DNA of 56,399 bases from positions 1-56,399 of the forward strand of contig SGPM01000168.1 of the NCBI GenBank assembly GCA_004802725.1. The letters run 5' to 3'. A program made the translations under genes and the position numbers. Position 1 is the first letter of the stretch. Each line of letters opens with the position of its first letter. This DNA is from Antrodiella citrinella (Eukaryota > Basidiomycota > Agaricomycetes > Polyporales > Steccherinaceae). Shown in pieces: positions 9,822 to 22,135 of this stretch. The notes beneath the pieces are model-generated. The model did not search any database, was not told where the DNA came from, and saw only the letters and a program-made list of their open reading frames with translations.

Positions 9822-11231
9822 TTACCGGTTGGTGCGAGCTAAGTGTGCCGTGTGGTGAGCAGAAGTAACAAGATGCAGAGCTGATAGTGCGTACGATGGG
9901 TCGCATTTCATTCTCAATAGGGACACGACGGCGGCAGAAGACACCATCACGCTAGAAATCCATTCATCAGCTTCGATGCGCATTCGCACAAAAAATAGAT
10001 TCACCTTACTAAACCTCCTGCACAAGCGGTCAGACGTGGAGAAGACATCGGTACAAGCGTCACATACCTGGTACCGCGAAGATTATATTCATTGGGCCAT
10101 TGAGGTTCAAACAGCTAAGAACAAGCGCAGGAACGTTCAAACACGTTGTGACGACAAGATACCCCACTCCCTGACTACGCAGGGTAGACCACAAAGCGGA
10201 TGAGCGGACAGGCATTTGGCCAAGGAGGCCGTAAACCGTGAAAAACAATATGATCGCATCCCAGGCCAACGCTATAGGAACGTTTAGACGGAACGCACGA
10301 CCACAGAACTACAGAACTCACTGTAGACATAAAATACTATAACACCGTAATTGAGATGTGGCCCAAAAGGTATGACTCCCCCGCATGCGTCGATCGACAT
10401 GTGACTTGGTACGACAATAATGGAAGTTATGATAGCTTGAACACAGAAGATGAGCAAATGATCAAAGTTCAGAGTCGTGAGCTCACCTGCGAGTCCCAAT
10501 CCCCAGTGCCCAAGCATGAATGCAATCAGAACGCACAGTACAAATGTATTCCGTCTGAACAACGCCACCCTGTGTACCGTTGAATTAGTACCGACGGTGA
10601 TAGGAACGCGTTGAGGCCACACATACGGACGCATCATGATGTTAGTGCTGGAACATATGACGATGAAACTAGAAAGAAGCTGCAGCGAGGACATCATAAG
10701 CATATCATGTCAATTTTGTACCGGTCAGCATACCGGAAATGCTTTGTTCAAGCCTGAGTACTTAGTCAAGAAATGGGCAATACATATGACGAAAGGAAAC
10801 TCACGAGAGCAAGCCTCCAAATTCACTTCCTGTATAAGCAAAGACCTTTGTGACTGTGAGTGAACAGAATGGGAAGCTCGTAATGAGATTACCGACATGA
10901 CGATTGTAGACACGACGGCGCAATAACGGCCAATGAGATAAGGAATCTGCAGAACCCGCGCTGTGAGCACATACGTGAACTGCATATATCATGATCCTGC
11001 GCAGCACATACGTGGATAAGGGTGGGTCTGGCCTTCCTGAAAAGAAGGGGTATCTCCACCGCCGAAAGAGAAAGCAGGAAGTTCCAGCTATAATGAATAC
11101 ATCAATTAGCATGCCACATCAATGCGAAGCGTCATGAAGACTCACAAGTAGACACCAATGAGAAACAATACTATGCGAACGTAGACCTGCTGGCATAGCT
11201 CCTGCACCTCAGGACTCCTCCAGTTTACCAT
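9822..11231 (-). CDS. Seven-transmembrane protein, Agaricomycete family (copy B)
   Basis: The start at 11231 gives MVNWRSPEVQELCQQVYVRI and a first helix. A spliced second exon then begins WNFLLSLSAVEIPLLFRKAR, and the next gives IPYLIGRYCAVVSTIV. Further exons give LLSSFIVICSSTNIMMRP, VLCVLIAFMLGHWGLGLA, then SALWSTLRSQGVGYLVVTTC, NLNGPMNIIFAVPG, a last helix beginning ISSVMVSSAAVVSLLRM, and a tail ending at 9822. GT..AG introns of about 45-75 nt fit between these blocks with consistent phase at the junctions I checked at both ends. It is a tandem paralogue of copy A, same strand. Function is unknown; a receptor-like or sensing role is only a guess from topology. Confidence 0.65.
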
Positions 11232-11649
11232 ATTGCAGCCCGGTGCGCTCTGCTAGGACCACTGAAGGCGGCGGCAGCCCTATTGGTGAAATCCAGGATG
11301 GAAAACGGCTCAGGAAAACGAGAGGGAAGAGACAAAAGACAGACCGTGAAACTCAAAAGAATGGCGAATGGTCGACGTCGAAGCAGCAGTGCGCTATGTA
11401 ATGAGCGTGCGCATGCAAAAAAAACATGTCGCAAGACGCGGCACACCGCTACGAAACATCAGGCTAGCATCAAGCTACGATTCATAGGGTGTGTATGGTG
11501 GCCCGGAAAAACTGATCAACAGGGCGAGACTCGCAGTATCAGCGGAACATATAACTTTCTCATTCTAGTTGGAAAGTCTTCGAGCAGCTCCGAGTTGGCT
11601 CCGAGCTCGCCAGAGCCTGAGGGCGTCAACCCAAGATTAGCACATGCAC

Positions 11650-11812
11650 GCCCCGGCGATTGAGTGATTCCGATGGTAGAAATGTAAGTAAAATGCGAAG
11701 AAGCTATACCAGCAATTTTTACCACCGCTGGTAATAGTTTAAGTATTTCTTCACATACTACTTACATTTCTACCATGTATATACCGGTAGAATCTCTCAA
11801 TCGCCGGCGTGA
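11650..11812. repeat. Foldback (hairpin) element, MITE-like
   Basis: The left arm from about 11648 (CACGCC, then GGCGATTGAG, ATGGTAGAAATGTAAGTA) recurs as the reverse complement up to about 11812 (TACTTACATTTCTACCAT, CTCAATCGCC, GGCGTG). The centre also pairs: TATACCAGC near 11705 with GCTGGTAATA near 11728. The whole 160-base unit can form one long, imperfect stem. The right arm has a small insertion around 11777-11790 (TGTATATACCGG). No ORF lies inside and no clear target-site duplication is visible. Confidence 0.8.
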
Positions 11813-12012
11813 CAGCTAGCTCGTTGCGATTGACCAAGTATCAAGCAACTTGGAGGAGGGAGTTTTTTTTGTGCCCGTGATAGTAAGGAATCGATGGACA
11901 CGAAATTCCCGATCGTTGCGTCGGGATTTCCCGACAAATACTTTCCTGTTCGTAACTGCATTTGCAGGTACACAACAAATCGTTTTCACACCATTCTGTC
12001 CTTGACGAAACA

Positions 12013-12903
12013 ATGGCACTAAGCTCACAGTCTAGTGACGACGAAGCACCGGAAGCTGTCACGTTCAATACCTTGAAGAAAACCGTAAAAGGCGAGGAAG
12101 CAGCCGTACAGAAACACCGTGCAGCGGAGAAACAGAAGAGGAAGGAGAAGAATAGGATCAGGGATGCAGCATTAAAGGAAAGAGCTGCCAAGACGAAAGG
12201 AGATGCAAAGAAGGATGTCCAGTCGGAGGAGGAGAAGGATGGTGCAGGACCAAGTGAGCTAGAGTTACGGATGGCACGAGCGATGAAAGAGGCTGCGGCG
12301 GAATCGGGCGAAGAAGATGACGACGAGGAAATGGAAGGCGATGAAGAAAGTGAGCAGCCATCGGACGAGGATGACAGTGAAGAAGAAGACAGCGACGAAG
12401 GCATGGCAACGCAAGAAAATCCAGACTATCTCCCTGACCACTTATTCGAATCTGCGTTCTCACAAAACCCACCCGTTGCTTCGTCCTCAAAAAAGTTGCT
12501 GTCATCCTCAAAACGCAAGGCAACGGAGGAACAGTCACTCAAGAGACGGAAACGGTCCAGAAAGTCCAACAAGGATATCGTTGTTGGGTACGTCCTCTAT
12601 TTTCACTTGGACGAGCTGTGCCATTCTGATTAGATATTATAGCTCCCGAACGATTCGTACACTTTCTGCGGTCTTTGAGGCTCCAGCGTTGCGTCCAACG
12701 CGAAGAGTCAACGTGTTTCTAAAACGCAGCCTGAATGTCAACGGTAGCGACAAGCACGCGAAGACGAAGGGCTGGGAACGAAGAGCTGGTAAGTACAATC
12801 ATCGTTGTGTGGTTGGCTGTCGACTGTGTTCACCTTCCTTCCAGCCAATATAGGCGTCATGAGAAGAAGTGGACCTGCGGCTCACTTCGTGAGGGACGTA
12901 TGA
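12013..12903 (+). CDS. UTP16: Utp16/Bud21-like nucleolar protein of the U3 snoRNP (SSU processome)
   Basis: Three exons (12013-12587, 12643-12788, 12845-12903) join in phase to give 259 residues. The start MALSSQSSDDEAPEAVTF is chosen over an in-frame upstream Met because the acidic SDDEAPE opening is typical of this family. A Lys/Arg/Ala-rich helix follows, then a long Glu/Asp/Ser acidic block (about residues 95-135). The C-terminus has basic KRKATEEQSLKRRKRSRKS, and then RTIRTLSAV and HAKTKGWERRA near the end. This layout matches the U3 snoRNA-associated family that includes yeast Bud21/Utp16, which acts in 18S rRNA maturation in the nucleolus. The hairpin element at 11.65-11.81 kb lies about 200 bases upstream and may touch its promoter. 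Confidence 0.75.
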
Positions 12904-13669
12904 TTCAACGTTCGCAAGGTTCACACCACAGTTTCGCGTCACCAATATCATGTATTCGTTCTACGAATAAAGCTACGATGCTGCGTGTTTTACAAGGGTT
13001 TTGTTATTTGAGACATCATCTCGACATATGGGGACTGATAGCGATACACCCCAGACGAGAGTCAAAAGGGAAAGCGTGATAGATAAGTGCAGAGGTGATT
13101 GTAAGGAAAACAAAGTCGATAGTAGGCACCGAGGCCCGTAAGGAACGCAGTCGGGAGAAACCAGACATCGTAACTCGTGCGTGTGCGTGAACAGAGCTCG
13201 TGAAGCGGATCCCAAGAGTGAGGTGGGGTCGTCGAAACGTGAGCGTAAGACGTGAATACTCGTTCGTGGATGCGTGCGCGGTCGTACATCATCAACGGGG
13301 CGTGAACAGCAAGATCAGCAGATGTAAATGCGTGAATGCGAGCAAGAAAGTGACGTGGATGGAGATGGGGGAGATGCAACAGATGATGGAGAGGAGATAG
13401 AGCATAGGCCAATAAGCATATCATATGGGAGCGTTGTGTGCAGGTATCTTCTCAGCCTGGGAACGCACATTGACGAGCTGCGTCCAGAGAAATGTGCCGT
13501 TATGTGTGATTGTTGTGGGGTTATAGGAAGCTTCATGCCCTGATGGCGGTAGGTCGAGCAGGTGTTGGTCGGCCACGAGGGCGGGGACGACTGATCCTGA
13601 GTGTCTCACCGGGCCTAAGGGAGTGAGTATTTGTTAGAACTTCTCGAGTACCAGTAAATGACATTGGTC
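12904..13669. other. Spacer between UTP16 and the 2060-residue gene
   Basis: The two genes converge here (UTP16 plus, large gene minus), so both 3' regions lie in this stretch. Open frames of 60-120 codons occur on both strands without recognisable motifs or good starts. No gene is supported. Confidence 0.55.
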
Positions 13670-16600
13670 TTACGTTACGAGCGACCCTGAGCTCATGTTC
13701 TCCTTTTGGTCATTGGAGCTCGACTTTCCAGTGCTACGTTTGGACCATCCGAGGGCAGTCCTACGTGCACTCGAAGTAACGCGAGGCCGGGTCGGGAGAC
13801 CCATCGTGTTGACCACCGAGTTCTTCGACGGAGAGACGTCGCAGGAGAACGGAGAGAACTTGACATCTAGGACAGGCGCCGTGGAGAGGAACGACAAATT
13901 CGGGTTGATCGTGATCTCACCCAAGACTGGAACAGGGAGCGGTGACGCGAACGGCTTGCTGACGTTCAACTCGTAATGGGGATCCTCAGCGAATACGGAG
14001 CTTCGGTGAAGTTCAGGTGACATCGATGACTTGATGGCGCGAGTCGGGTACGGTGAAGGTCGGGAAGTAGTGCGAGAGCGGACACGATGAGGCCGGAGCT
14101 CAGAAGGAAGAGGCCCGTAGTTCTGCTGGGAGTGTTCTAACATTGCCTGCATCGCATTGCGCGCATGAGGAGGCTGGAAGGCTATATACGACGTCAATAA
14201 TAGACCACTCATCATGAACTTGAATCGCTTACATTGGGTAGCAAACAGCGAGAACGGGGTGTCCAACCATGTGCGCTTACTCTCGCGAACAGTCTCATCC
14301 GCCTCACCCTTCAACGTGTAGTAGCGCCTCAATCCAACGATACCCTTGTCGTCAGTCCAGTCGATGGAGCCAAGTGACTGGCTATCGCTATCAGCAACAT
14401 AGACGGAGTCGTTAACAACAGGTGACAGGACCTTCGAAGCATTCGCGACGACGGTGGGTGGTGCGGAAGACCCCGAGGAAGCAGGCGAATTTGAAAGCAC
14501 ATAGGACTCCTCGTGGATCGTCTCGTAGACCGACGACCGAGAAGCCCTAGCTTGTGAGATACGGCGTCTGTGTCCAGTACCTCGCGCCCTTTGACGAGCG
14601 GCGCGAGCTCGTGCAATACCACTGGTAGGAGGATCGAAGGAAGCCATCAGACTGTTCAGATGCGCGATATCAATGCTTGATTGAGAATCGCCAGAGATGG
14701 AAGAGCCGTCCGAGGCAGACAGCGGCGGGGTCTCTGCACCTGAGCTGCTGCTGGTGACCGTGCTGGACCGCGAGCGATTACCAGGTCCGGGACGGGGTCG
14801 GGAGAATACGGCTTGCGTACGGACTAAAGAGACGTCAGCTCCGATTTCAAAAATGTGGGAACAGCAGTACTCACATGAAGCCAACAGATCCTCGCCTTGA
14901 GCCATGATCGCGCTCTCTTCCAAGCTTTGCCTTTCAAGCAAGCCCTTCCGAGCCATGATCATGCGTTCACCGCCGAACTGATGCGAAGATGTCGACGCAA
15001 TGGAAGGCTTTTCCTGAAGCCTCGGGGACTCTTTGGCGGGAGAAGACTTATCGTCCTGATGCAGATCGAACTGAAGCACGCGCCCAACCTTGTCGAGATT
15101 CTCTCTCTTCCTGCCTTTCCTGTCAAGACCTGCGCGGTAGAGAGGAGATGCGTCCATCAGAGATTCGACGGACCTCCTGCGTACGGGAGCACGTCCGCCA
15201 CCGATCATCTACAAATAGAGGTCAGAAGATAGTGGCAAGTAAGAGGATGTGGAGACATACCGTGACCATAGTATCATCTTGAGTCTCACCTGGACGAAGG
15301 CTCGTCACGCTCATCATCGAGAGGGGCCTGAACTGCTGAGCGGGGTTGATCTGAGCATGCGAGGCATCGTACCCAAAGACTGACTCGTCCGAATCACTGT
15401 AAGATGACCTATAGCCAGTCCTCTCGAACAGCGAGTCCTCCGCGACAGAGTAACGCCTGTCATCATCCATGATGGAGTCGAAATCCGTCTGGTTGAACTC
15501 GGTGCGGCTGTGCATCATCGAACCTGAGAGACTCTCGGGTGGCGAAGCTGAGATCGCAGTGAGTGGAACACCGTGGTCCATTTCGAACATCCTGTCCCCG
15601 AGACCAGGACGCGCACCCATTCCGGCTCTCCTAGAGAAGTCGCTGGACGCTGAGTCGACGGAGAGGTCTGGACGATGTCTTGCCCAACCCGCGCGTCCTT
15701 GCATGAACGACTGAGCAACCGAACCAGCACTGTTGCTGGACTCATTGCGCCTGTGAGAAATGTGAGCGCCGAAGCTGCGGTTATAGATGCTGACGGGAGG
15801 TGCGTTGGATGCTACAGACATGTTGGACTCATGACGGCGATGACCAGCGCCACGACGAGGATGTGCGCCTGGGAAGTAGAAGCTCGAGTTGGACGCGTCG
15901 CTCTCTACGCGGGACCGGCGAGTATTGTGGCGGTAGGCAAAGGTATCGTCAACAGACATGGACATGGAGATCGAGAAGTCCTCTGAAGGGGGACGACTAG
16001 GGCCGTAACCGAAGGGGTCGATGACACCTGAGTTGACGGTGTGACCATAAGACGAGACAGATGCGATGCTGTATATCGACTCGTATCGGTTATGAGCAGG
16101 ACGAGTGGCGCCGGGAGGAGGGTAGAACGCAGGGCGATCAGGTCCAAATTCGAACCCACGACGGACCTCGTCAAAGGAGTCAAACCCGGTAAAGCTAGCG
16201 AGACTGGCCTCAGACGGACCGCGAGAGTGAAAGCTGGGGTTCGAGAGATGAGACACGTTCACGGGGCGATGCAAGCTCGAATCAGAGTTTGCTCTCCTTC
16301 TGGGGCTGGATATGTCTACAACCTGGGCCTGAGACATGACAGCACGGAGGACCGACTGATCATCCAGGAAGTTCGAGGAGCTCGAAGAGGAGCGCGAGTG
16401 ATGCCCAACGGGTGGGATGATGTCCGACAGCGTCAAGGGCTTCTCATCAGTTTCCTGGACGGACTCGGGGATCGAGGGCTTGCCTCCGAACCTGAAGCTG
16501 GTGTTGAGTTGGCCGTCAGAAGCCTTGGAACGCATGGAGTTGTTGCTTCGCTTCGATACGGGGAAAGACATGCAGATATCTTCGCCGTCGTCATTGCAAT

Positions 16601-19600
16601 CGGCCAAGAGCTGGTCAAGAGTATCAGGTTCGTGGTACTGAGGAGGATGGAACTCTCGCGAGGGATCGTCTTCTTCGGCAGTCGATGTGAAGTCTCCGCT
16701 GGAAACAGTGCGGGGTGCGATATCCTCACCGGGGGTAACACGGTTGCCCAAAGGCAGCGCCGGGAGCGGGGGAGCCACTGTCAAGAACGCATCATCGAGA
16801 CCAAGATCGACCCGAGCAGGTGTGCGGAACGCGTTCTCGAGTTGCTCAACGAAGCTCCTGCGGTCGGAAGCACCAGACTCGTTCAATTTCTGCAACTCTC
16901 CAGTGAAATCGAAGGACTTCTTCGTCTCGTCTTCCTCTGAAGATCCATTGCCCTCGTCAACGTCACCCATGTTGGCCTCTTCGTCGATCAAAGTAGCACG
17001 GAATATGGGCTGGCTGGCTTGACGGGCCAAGACTTCTGCAGGAGGGAGAGGAGGTTCCTCCATGATAGGCGAAGGGGGCACAGATGGGCGACCCATGGAC
17101 ATGTTATCGTCAAACGCTTGCGTGAACTCCTCGTCGGACTGCCCAGACAAGATCTCCTGCAGTTCATCAGGGATATCGGAGTCCGGGTCGCGGACGTCGA
17201 TCGAGGGCTCCGTAGAACCTCCTAGGGTACCCGTCATACCAAGCACTCTCCTAGTCTCAGAACACATGCTAGAGTTCAAAGTAGTTGTGTTCACAATGCT
17301 TGAGTGGTGAGAGTGATGGGAGTGATGAGAGTGATGAGACGAGGCCGAGCTCTTCTTGCCACCCATGACAGAGAAAACAGATCCCGCGCGGACGTGCATG
17401 TCGCCACGCTTGAAAACGGCTGGGGTGGGTGACGGCGCAGGAGACTCGTTCTCGCCCATGGAAGCCATGCTATCCAAACCGATCCTGTTAGGCTTGTTAG
17501 AGCCGAAGGTCTGAGAGGAAGGCTCAGCAGCTGGGCTCAGTCCTGGGGTACCCGAGTGCGAGGACATAGCAGAGACGATAGTGGGGTTCGTCTTAGTTCG
17601 CGCAGGACGAAGGGGTTGGAAGACCACGAAAGGCTCGTCGTTATCTGGCAGCGGCGTCATGGTGCGCCTATGAGTCATGTGCTTAGGACGAAGCACTCTG
17701 GTAGCAGGCTTGCGGGGTGAAAGCTTCCAGTCCATAGTCGACCACGGTGCAATGCTCTGACCGATGGTGGCAGCATTGAACGCCTGTTGCCGCGTCACAG
17801 GTGCCGCCTTGACAGTCTGAGTTTGAGCAAAGGCGTAAGGGCGCAGAGAGCTGATGGAAGCAACGCTCTCGCGTAGTTCAGCGATGAGCGCGTTATCCTT
17901 CGCACACCGTTTCTTGATAGGACTGTCATCAACGGGCAATGTAGCACGAGCGGGGGAACCAGCAAGCGACAGAGGTGTCTGACGAAGAGGCGTGCCATTG
18001 GAGCTTGCTGGCGTGGCCTCCAGATCGAGTCGATTGATCAAGCTGGCGAGGTCGTTGGTAGCTGCGTCCAGAATGGATAGAACACCTGTTACATTGTGAG
18101 TGAGTGGACCGAGAACAGAAGAAAAAACACTCACCATCACCACCTTTGCTGTCATGTATAGCTTGGGGCCTGACCTTACCCAAAAGTTGCTCAGACACTG
18201 GACGAGGGCGGGCCCTCTTTACCGGTGTCTCGGAATATACCGAGTCGTCATCCACGGACTCGTCACCGGGGGCTTCATGCCCATCTGCGGTAGCAGCCTG
18301 AACTTTCAAGACTGGCTGCTCAGGGGTAGCATCCTCAGGAGCAGTGGCGGCAGCGGGTGGAGTCACGGAACGCGAGCGGGAGGTCTGGACTTCCGGGAAG
18401 ATGTCCGAAATGAGCTTCCTCTGTCGTCCCTCCGAGCTTCGACGCGTTGATTTGCCATCTTGACTCTTGCCACGACTGCGCTCGCCACTGTCGCGGCGAC
18501 TCTTGCGTTCCTGCCTCTGCATGTCCTTCGCATGTCGGATCACTTGTTCGTCCCATCTCACGGAGACGACGGAACTGGAGGATGAATGTGCAGAGCGGCC
18601 AGAGAACGCAGACACGCCGGATGCTGTGGATGGTGGCCTGAGTGAAGATCCACTGGAGATGGTGGATGACGGGCGGCCGTTCGCCCCCATGATGAGATGT
18701 GCAGAATCGACGGAGAGGCGTCCGTTCGTGGTGAGAATGGGGGCAGGCACGACTGAGGAATTGGACGACGCGACGGAGACCTGTCGTACCGTGTTGCTGT
18801 TCGCGTTCAGACGAAGCGTAGACGGGAGACCAAGGCCCAGGATACTCTGCTTCTTGTTGATACTCGGCGCGGGTGCGCTACTGGGTCCCAAAGTCTTGGC
18901 CTGCATCGGGCTAGCTTGTGCACTCAAGGTACCTGCCTCGAAGCTGCTCCCCGAAAGGCGGACAGTCTTTGTCTTGTCCGTTTTCTCCTTCTTTACCTCT
19001 TTTTTCTTCTTCTTCTCCTTCCCATCTTCCTTCTTGTCTTTCGTCTTGCCGTTACTGATCGTTGCGTTCGTTAATGCGTTAGTGTTGCCTTCCTTGTCGG
19101 AGGGTACGCCCGTGAGCGTCGCCCAGCTCTTCATGCGTGCCAGGGAGCGCATAGACTTCATCGCTCTCACAGCGATGGAGCCGTTAGCACCGGCCTCTGT
19201 TGGAGGTGCCAGGAGGTTTGTGCTGGATTCCACTGGTGAGGGAATAGCGGTTGCGGTTGCGGAGGGGACGAGAAGAGTTTGCATGGAGCTGACCGTTCCT
19301 TGAGAACCGGAAAGGAGGGTGGAAGAACCAAGGGAGTTGAACCGTGAACGGTTCTCTGTAGGCTGGAAGGGCTCGGGAGCTACAAGAGGCGAATGAGCAC
19401 AATATACAAGACAAAGGTTGGGATATTGCGTACTCTTGGAGCGTGTACGAGACGCTTCACGCTCTTGCTCCTTCACCGCATTCTCCTTGACCTTCTCCTT
19501 GGCTTCCTTCTTTCCCCGCCCCATACTCCACCATTTCAGGCTATCCTCACCCTTGACCTTCAGCAAATTCTCCACCGGAGCCTTGGAATCCTTGTCCTTG

Positions 19601-20109
19601 AGAGAGACCGTAGGAGGCACGTTGGTCGTTTCTCCGAGGGCACCCCATTTCATGCCGTTCAATCCCAGCCTGGACCTCTGCTTCTTCACCATAACAATCT
19701 CGCCAATCTCGGGGTCGTTCGACTGGTCGACATAGATCTCAAACCCTCCTCTCCCCGTCGACGGGGTGTTGGCGACACCAACACGTCGCACGACGTCGGA
19801 GAGGTCCTTGCTGCCTTTCTCCTTGGCTTTGCTGCTCGTACCCACGCTGCTCAAAAGTCCGAGCTTAGACTTTTTCGGAATGAGGCGCTTGCGGAGGACC
19901 TCTGACTTGGGTGCGAGAGGAGAAGATGCAAAGGGCGCAATGGAGGAGAGAGATGTGCTGGCATCAAGAGAAGAGTTTACAACCACGGAGGGCGTAGCAG
20001 AGATGAAGCGAATGGTGGGTACGGGATGCTGGGGTGGAGGCGTGGCCGCTGTGGTAGGGTTGGGTACTGGAGACTGAGAGCGGAAGTGCAACGGAAGTGT
20101 GTTGCGCAT
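13670..20109 (-). CDS. Large, mostly disordered Ser-rich protein (2060 residues), function unknown
   Basis: Six exons join in phase: 20109-19434, 19379-18135, 18085-15261, 15208-14875, 14823-14233 and 14181-13670. The product is Ser/Pro/Arg-rich and largely disordered. It has a basic Lys-rich block near residues 330-350 (KDKKEDGKEKKKKKEVKKEK), a His-rich SHHSHHSHHSHH run, acidic patches, and repeated RRHESN/HRRNESS-type motifs that look like basophilic phosphorylation sites. No folded domain, membrane segment or signal peptide is evident. I do not recognise the family. Composition suggests a phosphorylated scaffold or regulator in cytoplasm or nucleus, which is inference only. Long antisense frames here are shadows of its GC-rich codons. 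Confidence 0.85.
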
Positions 20110-21213
20110 CTTGTTGTTGTCGTAGTCGTAGAGCGAGTATGTCGTGTCGTGCGTATGAATGTATGGAAGTCGTACGAGAAATAATGAGAACGTGGAGGAA
20201 TCGTGGATAAAAAGCTATGAGACAGATGATATAAGAGGAGAGCAAGATGCGAATTGGCGAAAGCGTTAATGTTTGTGTTGTTCTTGATGATTATCGAAGA
20301 CTTGAGGACCCGGACGTGTCGTAAAAGACTCGTTGAACGTCGTGAAGAGTGATTCTTCTTGCTGAATGGTCGAATTGTTTGTTGAATCGGCTACGTATTG
20401 ACGCTACGCGAAAAGGTTACTAAGGTTACTGGGAAGGAGAATGAGCAGACATACCTTTCTTTTAAAGCTAGTATGCTGGCCGACACCTCCACCACCACCC
20501 TGGGCAACACCAAAGAGTAGAAAAAGCAGAGGACAGCTCGACCGTGTCGACGAGGAGAACAACGAGCAAGACGACGTGCAGACGCCGTAAGTCGAACATG
20601 GATCAACACGAGGCATTTGTCTTTATGGGCGTTCGCGGGAAAGTGGCGCGTTTCGCGTTGCCGACGCGTCCATCACGTGTGCGCGTCACGGAAGGAAGCG
20701 GGCCGACCTGACCGACCTGACCGACCTTCAACGTGTATTTCTGACTTGTCCTTCGACCACTTACCAGCTGAGAAAGTAGGATGAGTATGAGGAGATGGGT
20801 ACGGCGGGGAAAGATAAAAGGGAGACGAGGGAGCGAGAGGGGACGTCGAAGCTTATATATGTACCACGAAATAAGGTTTGTACCAACTACTACCTGAAAA
20901 GAGCCGTCGGATTCTAAAACATGTGCCTAAGCATGTGCACGGTGCACGACAACTTCTGCTCGTGCAGATGAATGAAACGGCATGGATGAAAACAATATCA
21001 TGAGTGTGATTTCTGTTAAAACGGAAGTCGGACACGGACGCAGATGAGAGCACGGAATGAGATAGTAAGCGCCTAAAGGCGCGCAAACGCGTGTACATGA
21101 ACTTGTACGCGACGTATCTACGGTGACGCGGATTCCGCACCAACAATTTCAATCTCGCCTGACATATCCTACAGGTTCTCGACTAGTACTTGATATCCTC
21201 CTAGGTAATGCAA
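20110..21213. other. Promoter side of the large gene and 3' flank of PEBP-1
   Basis: The part nearest 20110 should hold the 5' leader and promoter of the 2060-residue gene. A tandem GACCGACCT-like run occurs at 20703-20727 (three adjoining copies of about 10 bases). No gene is supported; short frames on the minus strand lack motifs. Confidence 0.5.
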
Positions 21214-21962
21214 TCATTCAGCCTCGGTCACGGACTGCACGCGGAAGAAGTTCACAGCTACAAGCTTTAGACCATATTGCGCTGCGAAATTCATGACATC
21301 CCAGCTTCTACGTTCCGCCAATGTTGCACCGTGTTCTAGAGCGCCCTCTGGTATGACAAGATTTGGTGGCTCTTGGAACAGCAAGAAGGCTACAAGGACA
21401 TACCACACGGAATCAGTTAAAGACAGCATAGCTATTTCAAAGATGCCACTGACTGTATCTGTGAACGCCAGAGTTGGGATGAGGACCGGGTGGGCGATAC
21501 GGCGTCGTAGCACCGCTGGTCTTCAGCGCAGTCAGGTTTGACGTTTTGCTAGCTGTGTCTGCCGGAGACTTCAAGCCTGTGACCTAATACAAAATCAAAA
21601 GGGCTCAGCATATGCACTCGCAAGTATTGAGACCAATCGCTTACCACCCAGTGTCTGAACGAACGGTATATCGGATCCTTCCGATACGGCGCATCCAAAT
21701 CCACCATCACCAGTGTATACGACACTTCATACCCTGCACTATCCGCCTGCTCGACAGGCATATTCATCGGCGTAAAGTCAATGGACGGTTCCTCCGCTGT
21801 TTCTTCCACCGTCAGCTCGTTCCCTAGCAGTACCTCCACTCTATCCGGCCACACGACGGAGAAAAGCATTGTCGGGTTGAAGTCTTCGGGAACGACATCG
21901 GGTATGATCTTTTCGTGTTTCAGAGCAGAGATGACTGAGGTGAGCGGGTCGAGGCTGCTCAT
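21214..21962 (-). CDS. PEBP-family protein (phosphatidylethanolamine-binding-like), PEBP-1
   Basis: Three exons (21962-21645, 21583-21454, 21389-21214) give 207 residues. Family motifs appear in order: the N-terminal IIPDVVPEDFNPTMLFSVVW, the anion-pocket strand YTLVMVDLDAPYRKD, then FRHWVVTG, then the PPGPHPNSGVHRYTFLLFQE motif, and a C-terminal VMNFAAQYGLKLVAVNFFRV. PEBP proteins bind small anionic ligands; fungal members include carboxypeptidase Y inhibitor and kinase regulators. The internal Met at 21962 is preferred over an upstream in-frame Met at 22022, because that extension overlaps a TATATA element. It is divergent from PEBP-2. Confidence 0.93.
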
Positions 21963-22135
21963 GGTGGCGAGAGAGCAACGTTCAATTGACCGGACTTGGA
22001 GGTGACGACATATATAGATCATGATCAGATCGCATCTTATCTAGAACAGTCTCAAATAAACACCCTCGGGAGCAAATTCATACTTAGCTCTACAAAAGGA
22101 GGAGGCAATGAGGTTCTTCATTAACCACTTCCACC
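21963..22135. promoter_or_regulatory. Shared divergent promoter of the PEBP pair
   Basis: Only 173 bases separate the two start codons. A TATATA box at 22011-22016 sits about 50 bases upstream of the minus-strand start at 21962. The context TTCCACCATGG at the plus-strand start is a good eukaryotic start context. Co-regulation of both genes is inferred from the short shared spacer. Confidence 0.6.

Noticed and set aside
16041..16940. A 299-codon plus-strand frame
   Set aside because: Antisense to exon 3 of the 2060-residue gene, without motifs; composition mirrors the real gene.
18467..19303. A 278-codon plus-strand frame with hydrophobic run
   Set aside because: Antisense to the Lys-rich block of the 2060-residue gene; the Phe-rich run is the complement of Lys codons.
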